Below are positions 10,801-24,178 of a DNA stretch of 64,000 nt, piece by piece. A program made the translations under genes and the position numbers. The DNA is from Azolla caroliniana (Eukaryota > Polypodiophyta), in the NCBI GenBank assembly GCA_043228905.1, contig JBHGNT010000038.1, forward strand, positions 186,001-250,000, written 5' to 3'. Numbering within the stretch: the stretch's first letter is position 1; each line of letters starts with the position of its first letter. The notes beneath the pieces are model-generated. The model made no database searches, was not told where the DNA came from, and was given only the letters and a program-made list of their open reading frames with translations.

Positions 10801-13142
10801 ATATGACGAAATTAGCAAATTTGAGGAGTGAGTTGAGAGGAGCCCTTGAGTAAATTAAAATGGTCATACCTAGCGAGTGTGATATCGGATTTTTGTGTAC
10901 AAACATGCGAATCGAAGCTAACAACGCTAGCTATGATATGGGATTACAAAATGAAGATTTTGAAACTCAGGTCGAGAGACATGACGAAATTACCAAATTT
11001 GAGGAGGGAGTTGAGAGGGGCCCTTGAGTAAATTAAAATGTTCATACCTAGCGAGTGTGATATCGGATTTTTGTGTTCAAACATGCGAATCGAAGCTAAC
11101 AATGCTAGCTATGATATGGAATTAAAAAATCAAGATTTTGAAACTCAGGTCGAGAGACATGACGAAATTTCCAAATTTCAGGAGGGAGTTGAGAAGAGCT
11201 AGTAGGTAAATTATAATGTTCATACCTGGTTCGTGTGATATCGGATTTTTGTGTTCAAACATGCGAATCGAAGCTAAAAACGCTAGCTATGATATGGAAT
11301 TAAAAAATCAAGATTTTGCAACTCAAGTCGAGAGACATGAAGAAATTACCAAATTTGAGGAGTGAGGTTGGAAGAGCGCGTGAGTGAATTAAAATGTTCA
11401 TACCTGGCTCGTGTGATATCGGATTTTTGTGTTCAAACATGCGAATCGAAGCTAACAACGCTAGCTACGACATGGAATAAAAAAAAACAAGATTTTGAAA
11501 CTCAGGTCAAGAGACATGACGAAATTAGCAAATTTGAGGAGTGAGTTGAGAGGAGCCCTTGAGTAAATTAAAATGTTCATACATAGCGAGTGTGATATCG
11601 GATTTTTGTGTACAAACATGCGAATCGAAGCTAACAACGCTAGCTATGATATGGAATTAAAAAATCAAGATTTTGAAACTCAGGTCGAGAGACATGACGA
11701 AATTACCAAAGTTGAGGAGGGGGTTGAGAGGGGCCCTTGAGTAAATTAAAATGTTCATACCTAGCTCGTGTGATATCGGATTTTTGTGTTCAAACATGCG
11801 AATCGAAGCTAACAACGCTAGCTATCATATGGAATAAAAAAAACAAGATTTTGAAACTCAGGTCGAGAGACATGACGAAATTACCAAATTTGAGGAGTGA
11901 GTTGAGAGGAGCCCTTGAGTAAATTAAAATGGTCATACCTAGCGAGTGTGATATCGGATTTTTGTGTACAAACATGCGAATCGAAGCTAACAACGCTAGC
12001 TATGATATGGAATTAAAAAATCAAGATTTTGAAACTTACGTCGAGAGATATGACGAAATTAGCAAATTTGAGGAGTGAGTTGAGAGGAGCCCTTGAGTAA
12101 ATTAAAATGGTCATACCTAGCGAGTGTGATATCGGATTTTTGTGTTCAAACATGCGAATCTAAGCTAACAACGCTAGCTATGATATGGAATTAAAAAATC
12201 AAGATTTTGAAACTCAGGTCGAGAGACATGACGAAATTACCAAATTTGAGGAGCGAGTTAAGAAGAGCTATTAGGTACATTACAATGTTCATACCTGGCT
12301 CGTGTGATATCGGTTTTTTGTGTTCAAACATGCGAATCGAAGCTAACAATGCTAGCTATGATATGGAATTAAAAAATCAAGATTTTGAAACTCAGGTCGA
12401 GAGACATGACGAAATTTCCAAATTTCAGGAGGGAGTTGAGAAGAGCTAGTAGGTAAATTATAATGTTCATACCTGGTTCGTGTGATATCGGATTTTTTTG
12501 TTCAAACATTCAAATCGAAGCTAACAACGCTAGCTATGATATGGAATTACAAAATCAAGATTTTGAAACTCCAGTCGAGAGACATGATGAAATTACCAAA
12601 TTTGAGGAGTGACGTTGGAAGAGCGCGTGAGTGAATTAAAATTTTCATACCTGGCTCGTGTGATATCGGATTTTTGTGTTCAAACATGCAAATTGAAGCT
12701 AACAAGGCTAGCTATGATATGGAATAAAAAAAACAAGATTTTGAAACTCAGGTCAAGATACATGACGAAATTAGCAAATTTGAGGAGTGAGTTGAGAGGA
12801 GCCCTTGAGTAAATTAAAATGTTCATACCTAGCGAGTGTGATATCGGATTTTTGTGTTCAAACATGCGAATCGAAGCTAACAACGCTAGCTATGATATGG
12901 AATTAAAAAATCAAGATTTTGAAACTCAGGTCGAGAGACATGACGAAATTTCCAAATTTCAGGAGGGAGTTGAGAAGAGCTAGTAGGTAAATTATAATGT
13001 TCATACCTGGTTCGTGTGATATCGGATTTTTGTGTTCAAACATGCGAATCGAAGCTAAAAACGCTAGCTATGATATGGAATTAAAAAATCAAGATTTTGC
13101 AACTCAAGTCGAGAGACATGAAGAAATTACCAAATTTGAGGA
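7873..13142 (+). repeat. Irregular mixed-monomer region
   Basis: About 5.3 kb of monomers without a clean long period. Similar stretches occur 1068 bp (6 x 178) apart: the form-C anchors preceded by GTGAGG or GTGACG at 7980, 9048 and 10116, and the GTGAGTTGAG runs before 8354 and 9422. Differences are frequent: TACGACATGG near 8089 against TATGATATGG near 9150, and an extra form-B monomer near 8700-8900. About 12.07-12.7 kb resembles the five-monomer unit of 524-3480 (AATCTAAGC, then GCGAGTTAAGAAGAGC, then GGATTTTTTTGTTC). A third nine-A run is at 11479-11487. This is either an older HOR that has decayed or a zone of mixed exchange. Confidence 0.75.
11363..11558 (+). repeat. Monomer with third nine-A run
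   Basis: The A run at 11479-11487 has nine residues and again lies beside CTACGACATGG, as at 3649 and 6051. It restores +1 to the register. The shared linked substitutions suggest common descent with the 3.6-kb and 6.0-kb monomers and not an independent slippage. Confidence 0.7.
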
Positions 13143-14210
13143 GTGATGTTGGAAGAGCGCGTGAGTGAATTAAAATGTTCATACCTGGCTCGTGTGATAT
13201 CGGATTTCTGTGTTCAAACATGCGAATCGAAGCTAACAACGCTAGCTATGATATGGAATAAAAAAAACAAGATTTTGAAACTCAGGTCAAGAGACATGAC
13301 GAAATTAGCAAATTTGAGGAGTGAGTTGAGAGGAGCCCTTGAGTAAATTAAAATGTTCATACCTAGCGAGTGTGATATCGGCTTTTTGTGTACAAACATG
13401 CGAATCGAAGCTAACAACGCTAGCTATGATATGGAATTAAAAAATCAAGACTTTGAAACTTACGTCGAGAGATATGACGAAATTAGCAAATTTGAGGAGG
13501 GAGTTGAGAGGAGCCCTTGAGTAAATTAAAATGGTCATACCTAGCGAGTGTGATATCGGATTTTTGTGTACAAACATGCGAATCGAAGCTAACAACGCTA
13601 GCTATGATATGGAATTAAAAAATCAAGACTTAGAAACTTACGTCGAGAGATATGACGAAATTAGCAAATTTGAGGAGTGAGTTGAGAGGAGCCCTTGAGT
13701 AAATTAAAATGGTCATACCTAGCGAGTGTGATATCGGATTTTTGTGTACAAACATGCGAATCGAAGCTAACAACGCTAGCTATGATATGGAATTACAAAA
13801 TGAAGATTTCGAAACTCAGGTCGAGAGACATGACGAAATTACCAAATTTGAGGAGGGAGTTGAGAGGGGCCCTTGAGTAAATTAAAATGTTCATACCTAG
13901 CGAGTGTGATATCGGATTTTTCTGTTCAAACATGCGAATCGAAGCTAACAATGCTAGCTATGATATGGTATTAAAAAATCAAGATTTTGAAACTCAGGTC
14001 GAGAGACATGACGAAATTTCCAAATTTCAGGAGGGAGTTGAGAAGAGCTAGTAGGTAAATTATAATGTTCATACCTGGTTCGTGTGATATCGGATTTTTG
14101 TGTTCAAACATGCGAATCGAAGCTAAAAATGCTAGCTATGATATGGAATTAAAAAATCAAGATTTTGCAACTCAAGTCGAGAGACATGAAGAAATTACCA
14201 AATTTGAGGA
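13143..14210 (+). repeat. Six-monomer lead-in to the 890-bp region
   Basis: Six monomers from the variant GTGATGTTGG (13143) to the GTGAGGTTGG at 14211. They are the same types as the downstream 890-bp unit with one extra form-A monomer (about 13509-13686, AAGACTTAGAAACTTACG). Single differences seen include GGATTTCTGTG (13202), TTTTTCTGTTC (13917) and ATATGGTATTAAAA (13964). Confidence 0.7.
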
Positions 14211-17200
14211 GTGAGGTTGGAAGAGCGCGTGAGTGAATTAAAATGTTCATACCTGGCTCGTGTGATATCGGATTTTTGTGTTCAAACATGCGAATCGAAG
14301 CTAACAACGCTAGCTATGATATGGAATAAAAAAAACAAGATTTTGAAACTCAGGTCAAGAGACATGACGAAATTAGCAAATTTGAGGAGTGAGTTGAGAG
14401 GAGCCCTTGAGTAAATTAAAATGTTCATACCTAGCGAGTGTGATATCGGCTTTTTGTGTACAAACATGCGAATCGAAGCTAACAACGCTAGCTATGATAT
14501 GGAATTAAAAAATCAAGACTTTGAAACTTACGTCGAGAGATATGACGAAATTAGCAAATTTGAGGAGTGAGTTGAGAGGAGCCCTTGAGTAAATTAAAAT
14601 GGTCATACCTAGCGAGTGTGATATCGGATTTTTGTGTACAAACATGCGAATCGAAGCTAACAACGCTAGCTATGATATGGAATTACAAAATGAAGATTTT
14701 GAAACTCAGGTCGAGAGACATGACGAAATTACCAAATTTGAGGAGGGAGTTGAGAGGGGCCCTTGAGTAAATTAAAATGTTCATACCTAGCGAGTGTGAT
14801 ATCGGATTTTTGTGTTCAAAATTGCGAATCGAAGCTAACAATGCTAGCTATGATATGGAATTAAAAAATCAAGATTTTGAAACTCAGGTCGAGAGACATG
14901 ACGAAATTTCCAAATTTCAGGATGGAGTTGAGAAGAGCTAGTAGGTAAATTATAATGTTCATACCTGGTTCGTGTGATATCGGATTTTTGTGTTCAAACA
15001 TGCGAATCGAAGCTAAAAACGCTAGCTATGATATGGAATTAAAAAATCAAGATTTTGCAACTCAAGTCGAGAGACATGAAGAAATTACCAAATTTGAGGA
15101 GTGAGGTTGGAAGAGCGCGTGAGTGAATTAAAATGTTCATACCTGGCTCGTGTGATATCGGATTTTTGTGTTCAAACATGCGAATCGAAGCTAACAACGC
15201 TAGCTATGATATGGAATAAAAAAAACAAGATTTTGAAACTCAGGTCAAGAGACATGACGAAATTAGCAAATTTGAGGAGTGAGTTGAGAGGAGCCCTTCA
15301 GTAAATTAAAATGTTCATACCTAGCGAGTGTGATATCGGCTTTTTGTGTACAAACATGCGAATCGAAGCTAACAACGCTAGCTATGATATGGAATTAAAA
15401 AATCAAGACTTTGAAACTTACGTCGAGAGATATGACGAAATTAGCAAATTTGAGGAGTGAGTTGAGAGGAGCCCTTGAGTAAATTAAAATGGTCATACCT
15501 AGCGAGTGTGATATCGGATTTTTGTGTACAAACATGCGAATCGAAGCTAACAACGCTAGCTATGATATGGAATTACAAAATGAAGATTTTGAAACTCAGG
15601 TCGAGAGACATGACGAAATTACCAAATTTGAGGAGGGAGTTGAGAGGGGCCCTTGAGTAAATTAAAATGTTCATACCTAGCGAGTGTGATATCGGATTTT
15701 TGTGTTCAAACATGCGAATCGAAGCTAACAATGCTAGCTATGATATGGAATTAAAAAATCAAGATTTTGAAACTCAGGTCGAGAGACATGACGAAATTTC
15801 CAAATTTCAGGAGGGAGTTGAGAAGAGCTAGTAGGTAAATTATAATGTTCATACCTCGTTCGTGTGATATCGGATTTTTGTGTTCAAACATGCGAATCGA
15901 AGCTAAAAACGCTAGCTATGATATGGAATTAAAAAATCAAGATTTTGCAACTCAAGTCGAGAGACATGAAGAAATTACCAAATTTGAGGAGTGAGGTTGG
16001 AAGAGCGCGTGAGTGAATTAAAATGTTCATACCTGGCTCGTGTGATATCGGATTTTTGTGTTCAAACATGCGAATCGATGCTAACAACGCTAGCTATGAT
16101 ATGGAATAAAAAAAACAAGATTTTGAAACTCAGGTCAAGAGACATGACGAAATTACCAAATTTGAGGAGTGAGTTGAGAGGAGCCCTTGAGTAAATTAAA
16201 ATGGTCATACCTAGCGAGTGTGATATCGGATTTTTGTGTACAAACATGCGAATCGAAGCTAACAACGCTAGCTATGATATGGAATTAAAAAATCAAGATT
16301 TTGAAACTTACGTCGAGAGATATGACGAAATTAGCAAATTTGAGGAGTGAGTTGAGAGGAGCCCTTGAGTAAATTAAAATGGTCATACCTAGCGAGTGTG
16401 ATATCGGATTTTTGTGTTCAAACATGCGAATCTAAGCTAACAACGCTAGCTATGATATGGAATTAAAAAATCAAGATTTTGAAACTCAGGTCGAGAGACA
16501 TGACGAAATTAGCAAATTTGAGGAGTGAGTTGAGAGGAGCCCTTGAGTAAATTAAAATGGTCATACCTAGCGAGTGTGATATCGGATTTTTGTGTACAAA
16601 CATGCGAATCGAAGCTAACAACGCTAGCTATGATATGGAATTAAAAAATCAAGATTTTGAAACTTACGTCGAGAGATATGACGAAATTAGCAAATTTGAG
16701 GAGTGAGTTGAGAGGAGCCCTTGAGTAAATTAAAATGGTCATACCTAGCGAGTGTGATATCGGATTTTTGTGTACAAACATGCGAATCGAAGCTAACAAC
16801 GCTAGCTATGATATGGGATTACAAAATGAAGATTTTGACACTCAGGTCGAGAGACATGACGAAATTACCAAATTTGAGGAGGGAGTTGAGAGGGGCCCTT
16901 GAGTAAATTAAAATGTTCATACCTAGCGAGTGTGATATCGGATTTTTGTGTTCAAACATGCGAATCGAAGCTAACAATGCTAGCTATGATATGGAATTAA
17001 AAAATCAAGATTTTGAAACTCAGGTCGAGAGACATGACGAAATTACCAAATTTGAGGAGGGAGTTGAGAGGGGCCCTTGAGTAAATTAAAATGTTCATAC
17101 CTAGCGAGTGTGATATCGGATTTTTGTGTTCAAACATGCGAATCGAAGCTAACAACGCTAGCTATGATATGGAATTACAAAATGAAGATTTTGAAACTCA

Positions 17201-17236
17201 GGTCGAGAGACATGACGAAATTACCAAATTTGAGGA
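14211..17236 (+). repeat. 17-monomer (3026-bp) HOR unit, copy I
   Basis: Positions here recur at +3026 (17 x 178) and at +6942 (39 x 178). Tracer variants: CAGGATGGAG at 14918, 17944 and 21860; CCTCGTTCG at 15854, 18880 and 22796; GATTTTGACACTC near 16833 and 19859. Within the unit, 890-bp spacing repeats form-C starts at 14211, 15101 and 15991, so a five-monomer HOR is nested in the longer one. The monomer at 15101 has CCCTTCAG instead of CCCTTGAG; its 22043 counterpart shares this, while the 18127 counterpart does not. Unit edges are arbitrary in a cyclic repeat. Confidence 0.82.
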
Positions 17237-20200
17237 GGGAGTTGAGAGGGGCCCTTGAGTAAATTAAAATGTTCATACCTAGCGAGTGTGATATCGGATT
17301 TTTGTGTTCAAACATGCGAATCGAAGCTAACAACGCTAGCTATGATATGGAATAAAAAAAACAAGATTTTGAAACTCAGGTCAAGAGACATGACGAAATT
17401 AGCAAATTTGAGGAGTGAGTTGAGAGGAGCCCTTGAGTAAATTAAAATGTTCATACCTAGCGAGTGTGATATCGGCTTTTTGTGTACAAACATGCGAATC
17501 GAAGCTAACAACGCTAGCTATGATATGGAATTAAAAAATCAAGACTTTGAAACTTACGTCGAGAGATATGACGAAATTAGCAAATTTGAGGAGTGAGTTG
17601 AGAGGAGCCCTTGAGTAAATTAAAATGGTCATACCTAGCGAGTGTGATATCGGATTTTTGTGTACAAACATGCGAATCGAAGCTAACAACGCTAGCTATG
17701 ATATGGAATTACAAAATGAAGATTTTGAAACTCAGGTCGAGAGACATGACGAAATTACCAAATTTGAGGAGGGAGTTGAGAGGGGCCCTTGAGTAAATTA
17801 AAATGTTCATACCTAGCGAGTGTGATATCGGATTTTTGTGTTCAAAATTACGAATCGAAGCTAACAATGCTAGCTATGATATGGAATTAAAAAATCAAGA
17901 TTTTGAAACTCAGGTCGAGAGACATGACGAAATTTCCAAATTTCAGGATGGAGTTGAGAAGAGCTAGTAGGTAAATTATAATGTTCATACCTGGTTCGTG
18001 TGATATCGGATTTTTGTGTTCAAACATGCGAATCGAAGCTAAAAACGCTAGCTATGATATGGAATTAAAAAATCAAGATTTTGCAACTCAAGTCGAGAGA
18101 CATGAAGAAATTACCAAATTTGAGGAGTGAGGTTGGAAGAGCGCGTGAGTGAATTAAAATGTTCATACCTGGCTCGTGTGATATCGGATTTTTGTGTTCA
18201 AACATGCGAATCGAAGCTAACAACGCTAGCTATGATATGGAATAAAAAAAACAAGATTTTGAAACTCAGGTCAAGAGACATGACGAAATTAGCAAATTTG
18301 AGGAGTGAGTTGAGAGGAGCCCTTGAGTAAATTAAAATGTTCATACCTAGCGAGTGTGATATCGGCTTTTTGTGTACAAACATGCGAATCGAAGCTAACA
18401 ACGCTAGCTATGATATGGAATTAAAAAATCAAGACTTTGAAACTTACGTCGAGAGATATGACGAAATTAGCAAATTTGAGGAGTGAGTTGAGAGGAGCCC
18501 TTGAGTAAATTAAAATGGTCATACCTAGCGAGTGTGATATCGGATTTTTGTGTACAAACATGCGAATCGAAGCTAACAACGCTAGCTATGATATGGAATT
18601 ACAAAATGAAGATTTTGAAACTCAGGTCGAGAGACATGACGAAATTACCAAATTTGAGGAGGGAGTTGAGAGGGGCCCTTGAGTAAATTAAAATGTTCAT
18701 ACCTAGCGAGTGTGATATCGGATTTTTGTGTTCAAACATGCGAATCGAAGCTAACAATGCTAGCTATGATATGGAATTAAAAAATCAAGATTTTGAAACT
18801 CAGGTCGAGAGACATGACGAAATTTCCAAATTTCAGGAGGGAGTTGAGAAGAGCTAGTAGGTAAATTATAATGTTCATACCTCGTTCGTGTGATATCGGA
18901 TTTTTGTGTTCAAACATGCGAATCGAAGCTAAAAACGCTAGCTATGATATGGAATTAAAAAATCAAGATTTTGCAACTCAAGTCGAGAGACATGAAGAAA
19001 TTACCAAATTTGAGGAGTGAGGTTGGAAGAGCGCGTGAGTGAATTAAAATGTTCATACCTGGCTCGTGTGATATCGGATTTTTGTGTTCAAACATGCGAA
19101 TCGATGCTAACAACGCTAGCTATGATATGGAATAAAAAAAACAAGATTTTGAAACTCAGGTCAAGAGACATGACGAAATTACCAAATTTGAGGAGTGAGT
19201 TGAGAGGAGCCCTTGAGTAAATTAAAATGGTCATACCTAGCGAGTGTGATATCGGATTTTTGTGTACAAACATGCGAATCGAAGCTAACAACGCTAGCTA
19301 TGATATGGAATTAAAAAATCAAGATTTTGAAACTTACGTCGAGAGATATGACGAAATTAGCAAATTTGAGGAGTGAGTTGAGAGGAGCCCTTGAGTAAAT
19401 TAAAATGGTCATACCTAGCGAGTGTGATATCGGATTTTTGTGTTCAAACATGCGAATCTAAGCTAACAACGCTAGCTATGATATGGAATTAAAAAATCAA
19501 GATTTTGAAACTCAGGTCGAGAGACATGACGAAATTACCAAATTTGAGGAGTGAGTTGAGAGGAGCCCTTGAGTAAATTAAAATGGTCATACCTAGCGAG
19601 TGTGATATCGGATTTTTGTGTACAAACATGCGAATCGAAGCTAACAACGCTAGCTATGATATGGAATTAAAAAATCAAGATTTTGAAACTTACGTCGAGA
19701 GATATGACGAAATTAGCAAATTTGAGGAGTGAGTTGAGAGGAGCCCTTGAGTAAATTAAAATGGTCATACCTAGCGAGTGTGATATCGGATTTTTGTGTA
19801 CAAACATGCGAATCGAAGCTAACAACGCTAGCTATGATATGGGATTACAAAATGAAGATTTTGACACTCAGGTCGAGAGACATGACGAAATTACCAAATT
19901 TGAGGAGGGAGTTGAGAGGGGCCCTTGAGTAAATTAAAATGTTCATACCTAGCGAGTGTGATATCGGATTTTTGTGTTCAAACATGCGAATCGAAGCTAA
20001 CAATGCTAGCTATGATATGGAATTAAAAAATCAAGATTTTGAAACTCAGGTCGAGAGACATGACGAAATTACCAAATTTGAGGAGGGAGTTGAGAGGGGC
20101 CCTTGAGTAAATTAAAATGTTCATACCTAGCGAGTGTGATATCGGATTTTTGTGTTCAAACATGCGAATCGAAGCTAACAACGCTAGCTATGATATGGAA

Positions 20201-21152
20201 TTACAAAATGAAGATTTTGAAACTCAGGTCGAGAGACATGACGAAATTACCAAATTTGAGGAGGGAGTTGAGAGGGGCCCTTGAGTAAATTAAAATGTTC
20301 ATACCTAGCGAGTGTGATATCGGATTTTTGTGTTCAAACATGCGAATCGAAGCTAACAACGCTAGCTATGATATGGAATAAAAAAAACAAGATTTTGAAA
20401 CTCAGGTCAAGAGACATGACGAAATTAGCAAATTTGAGGAGTGAGTTGAGAGGAGCCCTTGAGTAAATTAAAATGTTCATACCTAGCGAGTGTGATATCG
20501 GCTTTTTGTGTACAAACATGCGAATCGAAGCTAACAACGCTAGCTATGATATGGAATTAAAAAATCAAGATTTTGAAACTTACGTCGAGAGATATGACGA
20601 AATTAGCAAATTTGAGGAGTGAGTTGAGAGGAGCCCTTGAGTAAATTAAAATGGTCATACCTAGCGAGTGTGATATCGGATTTTTGTGTACAAACATGCG
20701 AATCGAAGCTAACAACGCTAGCTATGATATGGGATTACAAAATGAAGATTTTGACACTCAGGTCGAGAGACATGACGAAATTACCAAATTTGAGGAGGGA
20801 GTTGAGAGGGGCCCTTGAGTAAATTAAAATGTTCATACCTAGCGAGTGTGATATCGGATTTTTGTGTTCAAACATGCGAATCGAAGCTAACAATGCTAGC
20901 TATGATATGGAATTAAAAAATCAAGATTTTGAAACTCAGGTCGAGAGACATGACGAAATTACCAAATTTGAGGAGGGAGTTGAGAGGGGCCCTTGAGTAA
21001 ATTAAAATGTTCATACCTAGCGAGTGTGATATCGGATTTTTGTGTTCAAACATGCGAATCGAAGCTAACAACGCTAGCTATGATATGGAATTACAAAATG
21101 AAGATTTTGAAACTCAGGTCGAGAGACATGACGAAATTACCAAATTTGAGGA
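17237..21152 (+). repeat. 3026-bp HOR unit, copy II, with extra nested 890-bp duplication
   Basis: Equivalent to the previous unit at offset 3026, but 3916 bp separates it from the next copy: 3026 plus one 890-bp (five-monomer) insertion. The extra block is the near-identical pair 20103-20822 and 20993-21712, where form-A monomers starting at 20103/20993 and 20281/21171 recur at 890 bp. A private mark is TTCAAAATTACGAATCG at about 17844, where copies I and III read AAATTGCG. Confidence 0.8.
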
Positions 21153-24100
21153 GGGAGTTGAGAGGGGCCCTTGAGTAAATTAAAATGTTCATACCTAGCG
21201 AGTGTGATATCGGATTTTTGTGTTCAAACATGCGAATCGAAGCTAACAACGCTAGCTATGATATGGAATAAAAAAAACAAGATTTTGAAACTCAGGTCAA
21301 GAGACATGACGAAATTAGCAAATTTGAGGAGTGAGTTGAGAGGAGCCCTTGAGTAAATTAAAATGTTCATACCTAGCGAGTGTGATATCGGCTTTTTGTG
21401 TACAAACATGCGAATCGAAGCTAACAACGCTAGCTATGATATGGAATTAAAAAATCAAGACTTTGAAACTTACGTCGAGAGATATGACGAAATTAGCAAA
21501 TTTGAGGAGTGAGTTGAGAGGAGCCCTTGAGTAAATTAAAATGGTCATACCTAGCGAGTGTGATATCGGATTTTTGTGTACAAACATGCGAATCGAAGCT
21601 AACAACGCTAGCTATGATATGGAATTACAAAATGAAGATTTTGAAACTCAGGTCGAGAGACATGACGAAATTACCAAATTTGAGGAGGGAGTTGAGAGGG
21701 GCCCTTGAGTAAATTAAAATGTTCATACCTAGCGAGTGTGATATCGGATTTTTGTGTTCAAAATTGCGAATCGAAGCTAACAATGCTAGCTATGATATGG
21801 AATTAAAAAATCAAGATTTTGAAACTCAGGTCGAGAGACATGACGAAATTTCCAAATTTCAGGATGGAGTTGAGAAGAGCTAGTAGGTAAATTATAATGT
21901 TCATACCTGGTTCGTGTGATATCGGATTTTTGTGTTCAAACATGCGAATCGAAGCTAAAAACGCTAGCTATGATATGGAATTAAAAAATCAAGATTTTGC
22001 AACTCAAGTCGAGAGACATGAAGAAATTACCAAATTTGAGGAGTGAGGTTGGAAGAGCGCGTGAGTGAATTAAAATGTTCATACCTGGCTCGTGTGATAT
22101 CGGATTTTTGTGTTCAAACATGCGAATCGAAGCTAACAACGCTAGCTATGATATGGAATAAAAAAAACAAGATTTTGAAACTCAGGTCAAGAGACATGAC
22201 GAAATTAGCAAATTTGAGGAGTGAGTTGAGAGGAGCCCTTCAGTAAATTAAAATGTTCATACCTAGCGAGTGTGATATCGGCTTTTTGTGTACAAACATG
22301 CGAATCGAAGCTAACAACGCTAGCTATGATATGGAATTAAAAAATCAAGACTTTGAAACTTACGTCGAGAGATATGACGAAATTAGCAAATTTGAGGAGT
22401 GAGTTGAGAGGAGCCCTTGAGTAAATTAAAATGGTCATACCTAGCGAGTGTGATATCGGATTTTTGTGTACAAACATGCGAATCGAAGCTAACAACGCTA
22501 GCTATGATATGGAATTACAAAATGAAGATTTTGAAACTCAGGTCGAGAGACATGACGAAATTACCAAATTTGAGGAGGGAGTTGAGAGGGGCCCTTGAGT
22601 AAATTAAAATGTTCATACCTAGCGAGTGTGATATCGGATTTTTGTGTTCAAACATGCGAATCGAAGCTAACAATGCTAGCTATGATATGGAATTAAAAAA
22701 TCAAGATTTTGAAACTCAGGTCGAGAGACATGACGAAATTTCCAAATTTCAGGAGGGAGTTGAGAAGAGCTAGTAGGTAAATTATAATGTTCATACCTCG
22801 TTCGTGTGATATCGGATTTTTGTGTTCAAACATGCGAATCGAAGCTAAAAACGCTAGCTATGATATGGAATTAAAAAATCAAGATTTTGCAACTCAAGTC
22901 GAGAGACATGAAGAAATTACCAAATTTGAGGAGTGAGGTTGGAAGAGCGCGTGAGTGAATTAAAATGTTCATACCTGGCTCGTGTGATATCGGATTTTTG
23001 TGTTCAAACATGCGAATCGATGCTAACAACGCTAGCTATGATATGGAATAAAAAAAACAAGATTTTGAAACTCAGGTCAAGAGACATGACGAAATTACCA
23101 AATTTGAGGAGTGAGTTGAGAGGAGCCCTTGAGTAAATTAAAATGGTCATACCTAGCGAGTGTGATATCGGATTTTTGTGTACAAACATGCGAATCGAAG
23201 CTAACAACGCTAGCTATGATATGGAATTAAAAAATCAAGATTTTGAAACTTACGTCGAGAGATATGACGAAATTAGCAAATTTGAGGAGTGAGTTGAGAG
23301 GAGCCCTTGAGTAAATTAAAATGGTCATACCTAGCGAGTGTGATATCGGATTTTTGTGTTCAAACATGCGAATCTAAGCTAACAACGCTAGCTATGATAT
23401 GGAATTAAAAAATCAAGATTTTGAAACTCAGGTCGAGAGACATGACGAAATTACCAAATTTGAGGAGTGAGTTGAGAGGAGCCCTTGAGTAAATTAAAAT
23501 GGTCATACCTAGCGAGTGTGATATCGGATTTTTGTGTACAAACATGCGAATCGAAGCTAACAACGCTAGCTATGATATGGAATTAAAAAATCAAGATTTT
23601 GAAACTTACGTCGAGAGATATGACGAAATTAGCAAATTTGAGGAGTGAGTTGAGAGGAGCCCTTGAGTAAATTAAAATGGTCATACCTAGCGAGTGTGAT
23701 ATCGGATTTTTGTGTACAAACATGCGAATCGAAGCTAACAACGCTAGCTATGATATGGGATTACAAAATGAAGATTTTGAAACTCAGGTCGAGAGACATG
23801 ACGAAATTACCAAATTTGAGGAGGGAGTTGAGAGGGGCCCTTGAGTAAATTAAAATGTTCATACCTAGCGAGTGTGATATCGGATTTTTGTGTTCAAACA
23901 TGCGAATCGAAGCTAACAATGCTAGCTATGATATGGAATTAAAAAATCAAGATTTTGAAACTCAGGTCGAGAGACATGACGAAATTACCAAATTTGAGGA
24001 GGGAGTTGAGAGGGGCCCTTGAGTAAATTAAAATGTTCATACCTAGCGAGTGTGATATCGGATTTTTGTGTTCAAACATGCGAATCGAAGCTAACAACGC

Positions 24101-24178
24101 TAGCTATGATATGGAATTACAAAATGAAGATTTTGAAACTCAGGTCGAGAGACATGACGAAATTACCAAATTTGAGGA
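21153..24178 (+). repeat. 3026-bp HOR unit, copy III
   Basis: Matches copy I at offset 6942, including CCCTTCAG near 22239, CAGGATGGAG at 21860 and CCTCGTTCG at 22796. It differs at about 23776, which reads GATTTTGAAACTC where copies I and II read GATTTTGACACTC. Sharing CCCTTCAG and AAATTGCG with copy I but not with copy II suggests that copies I and III are the closer pair. Confidence 0.8.
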
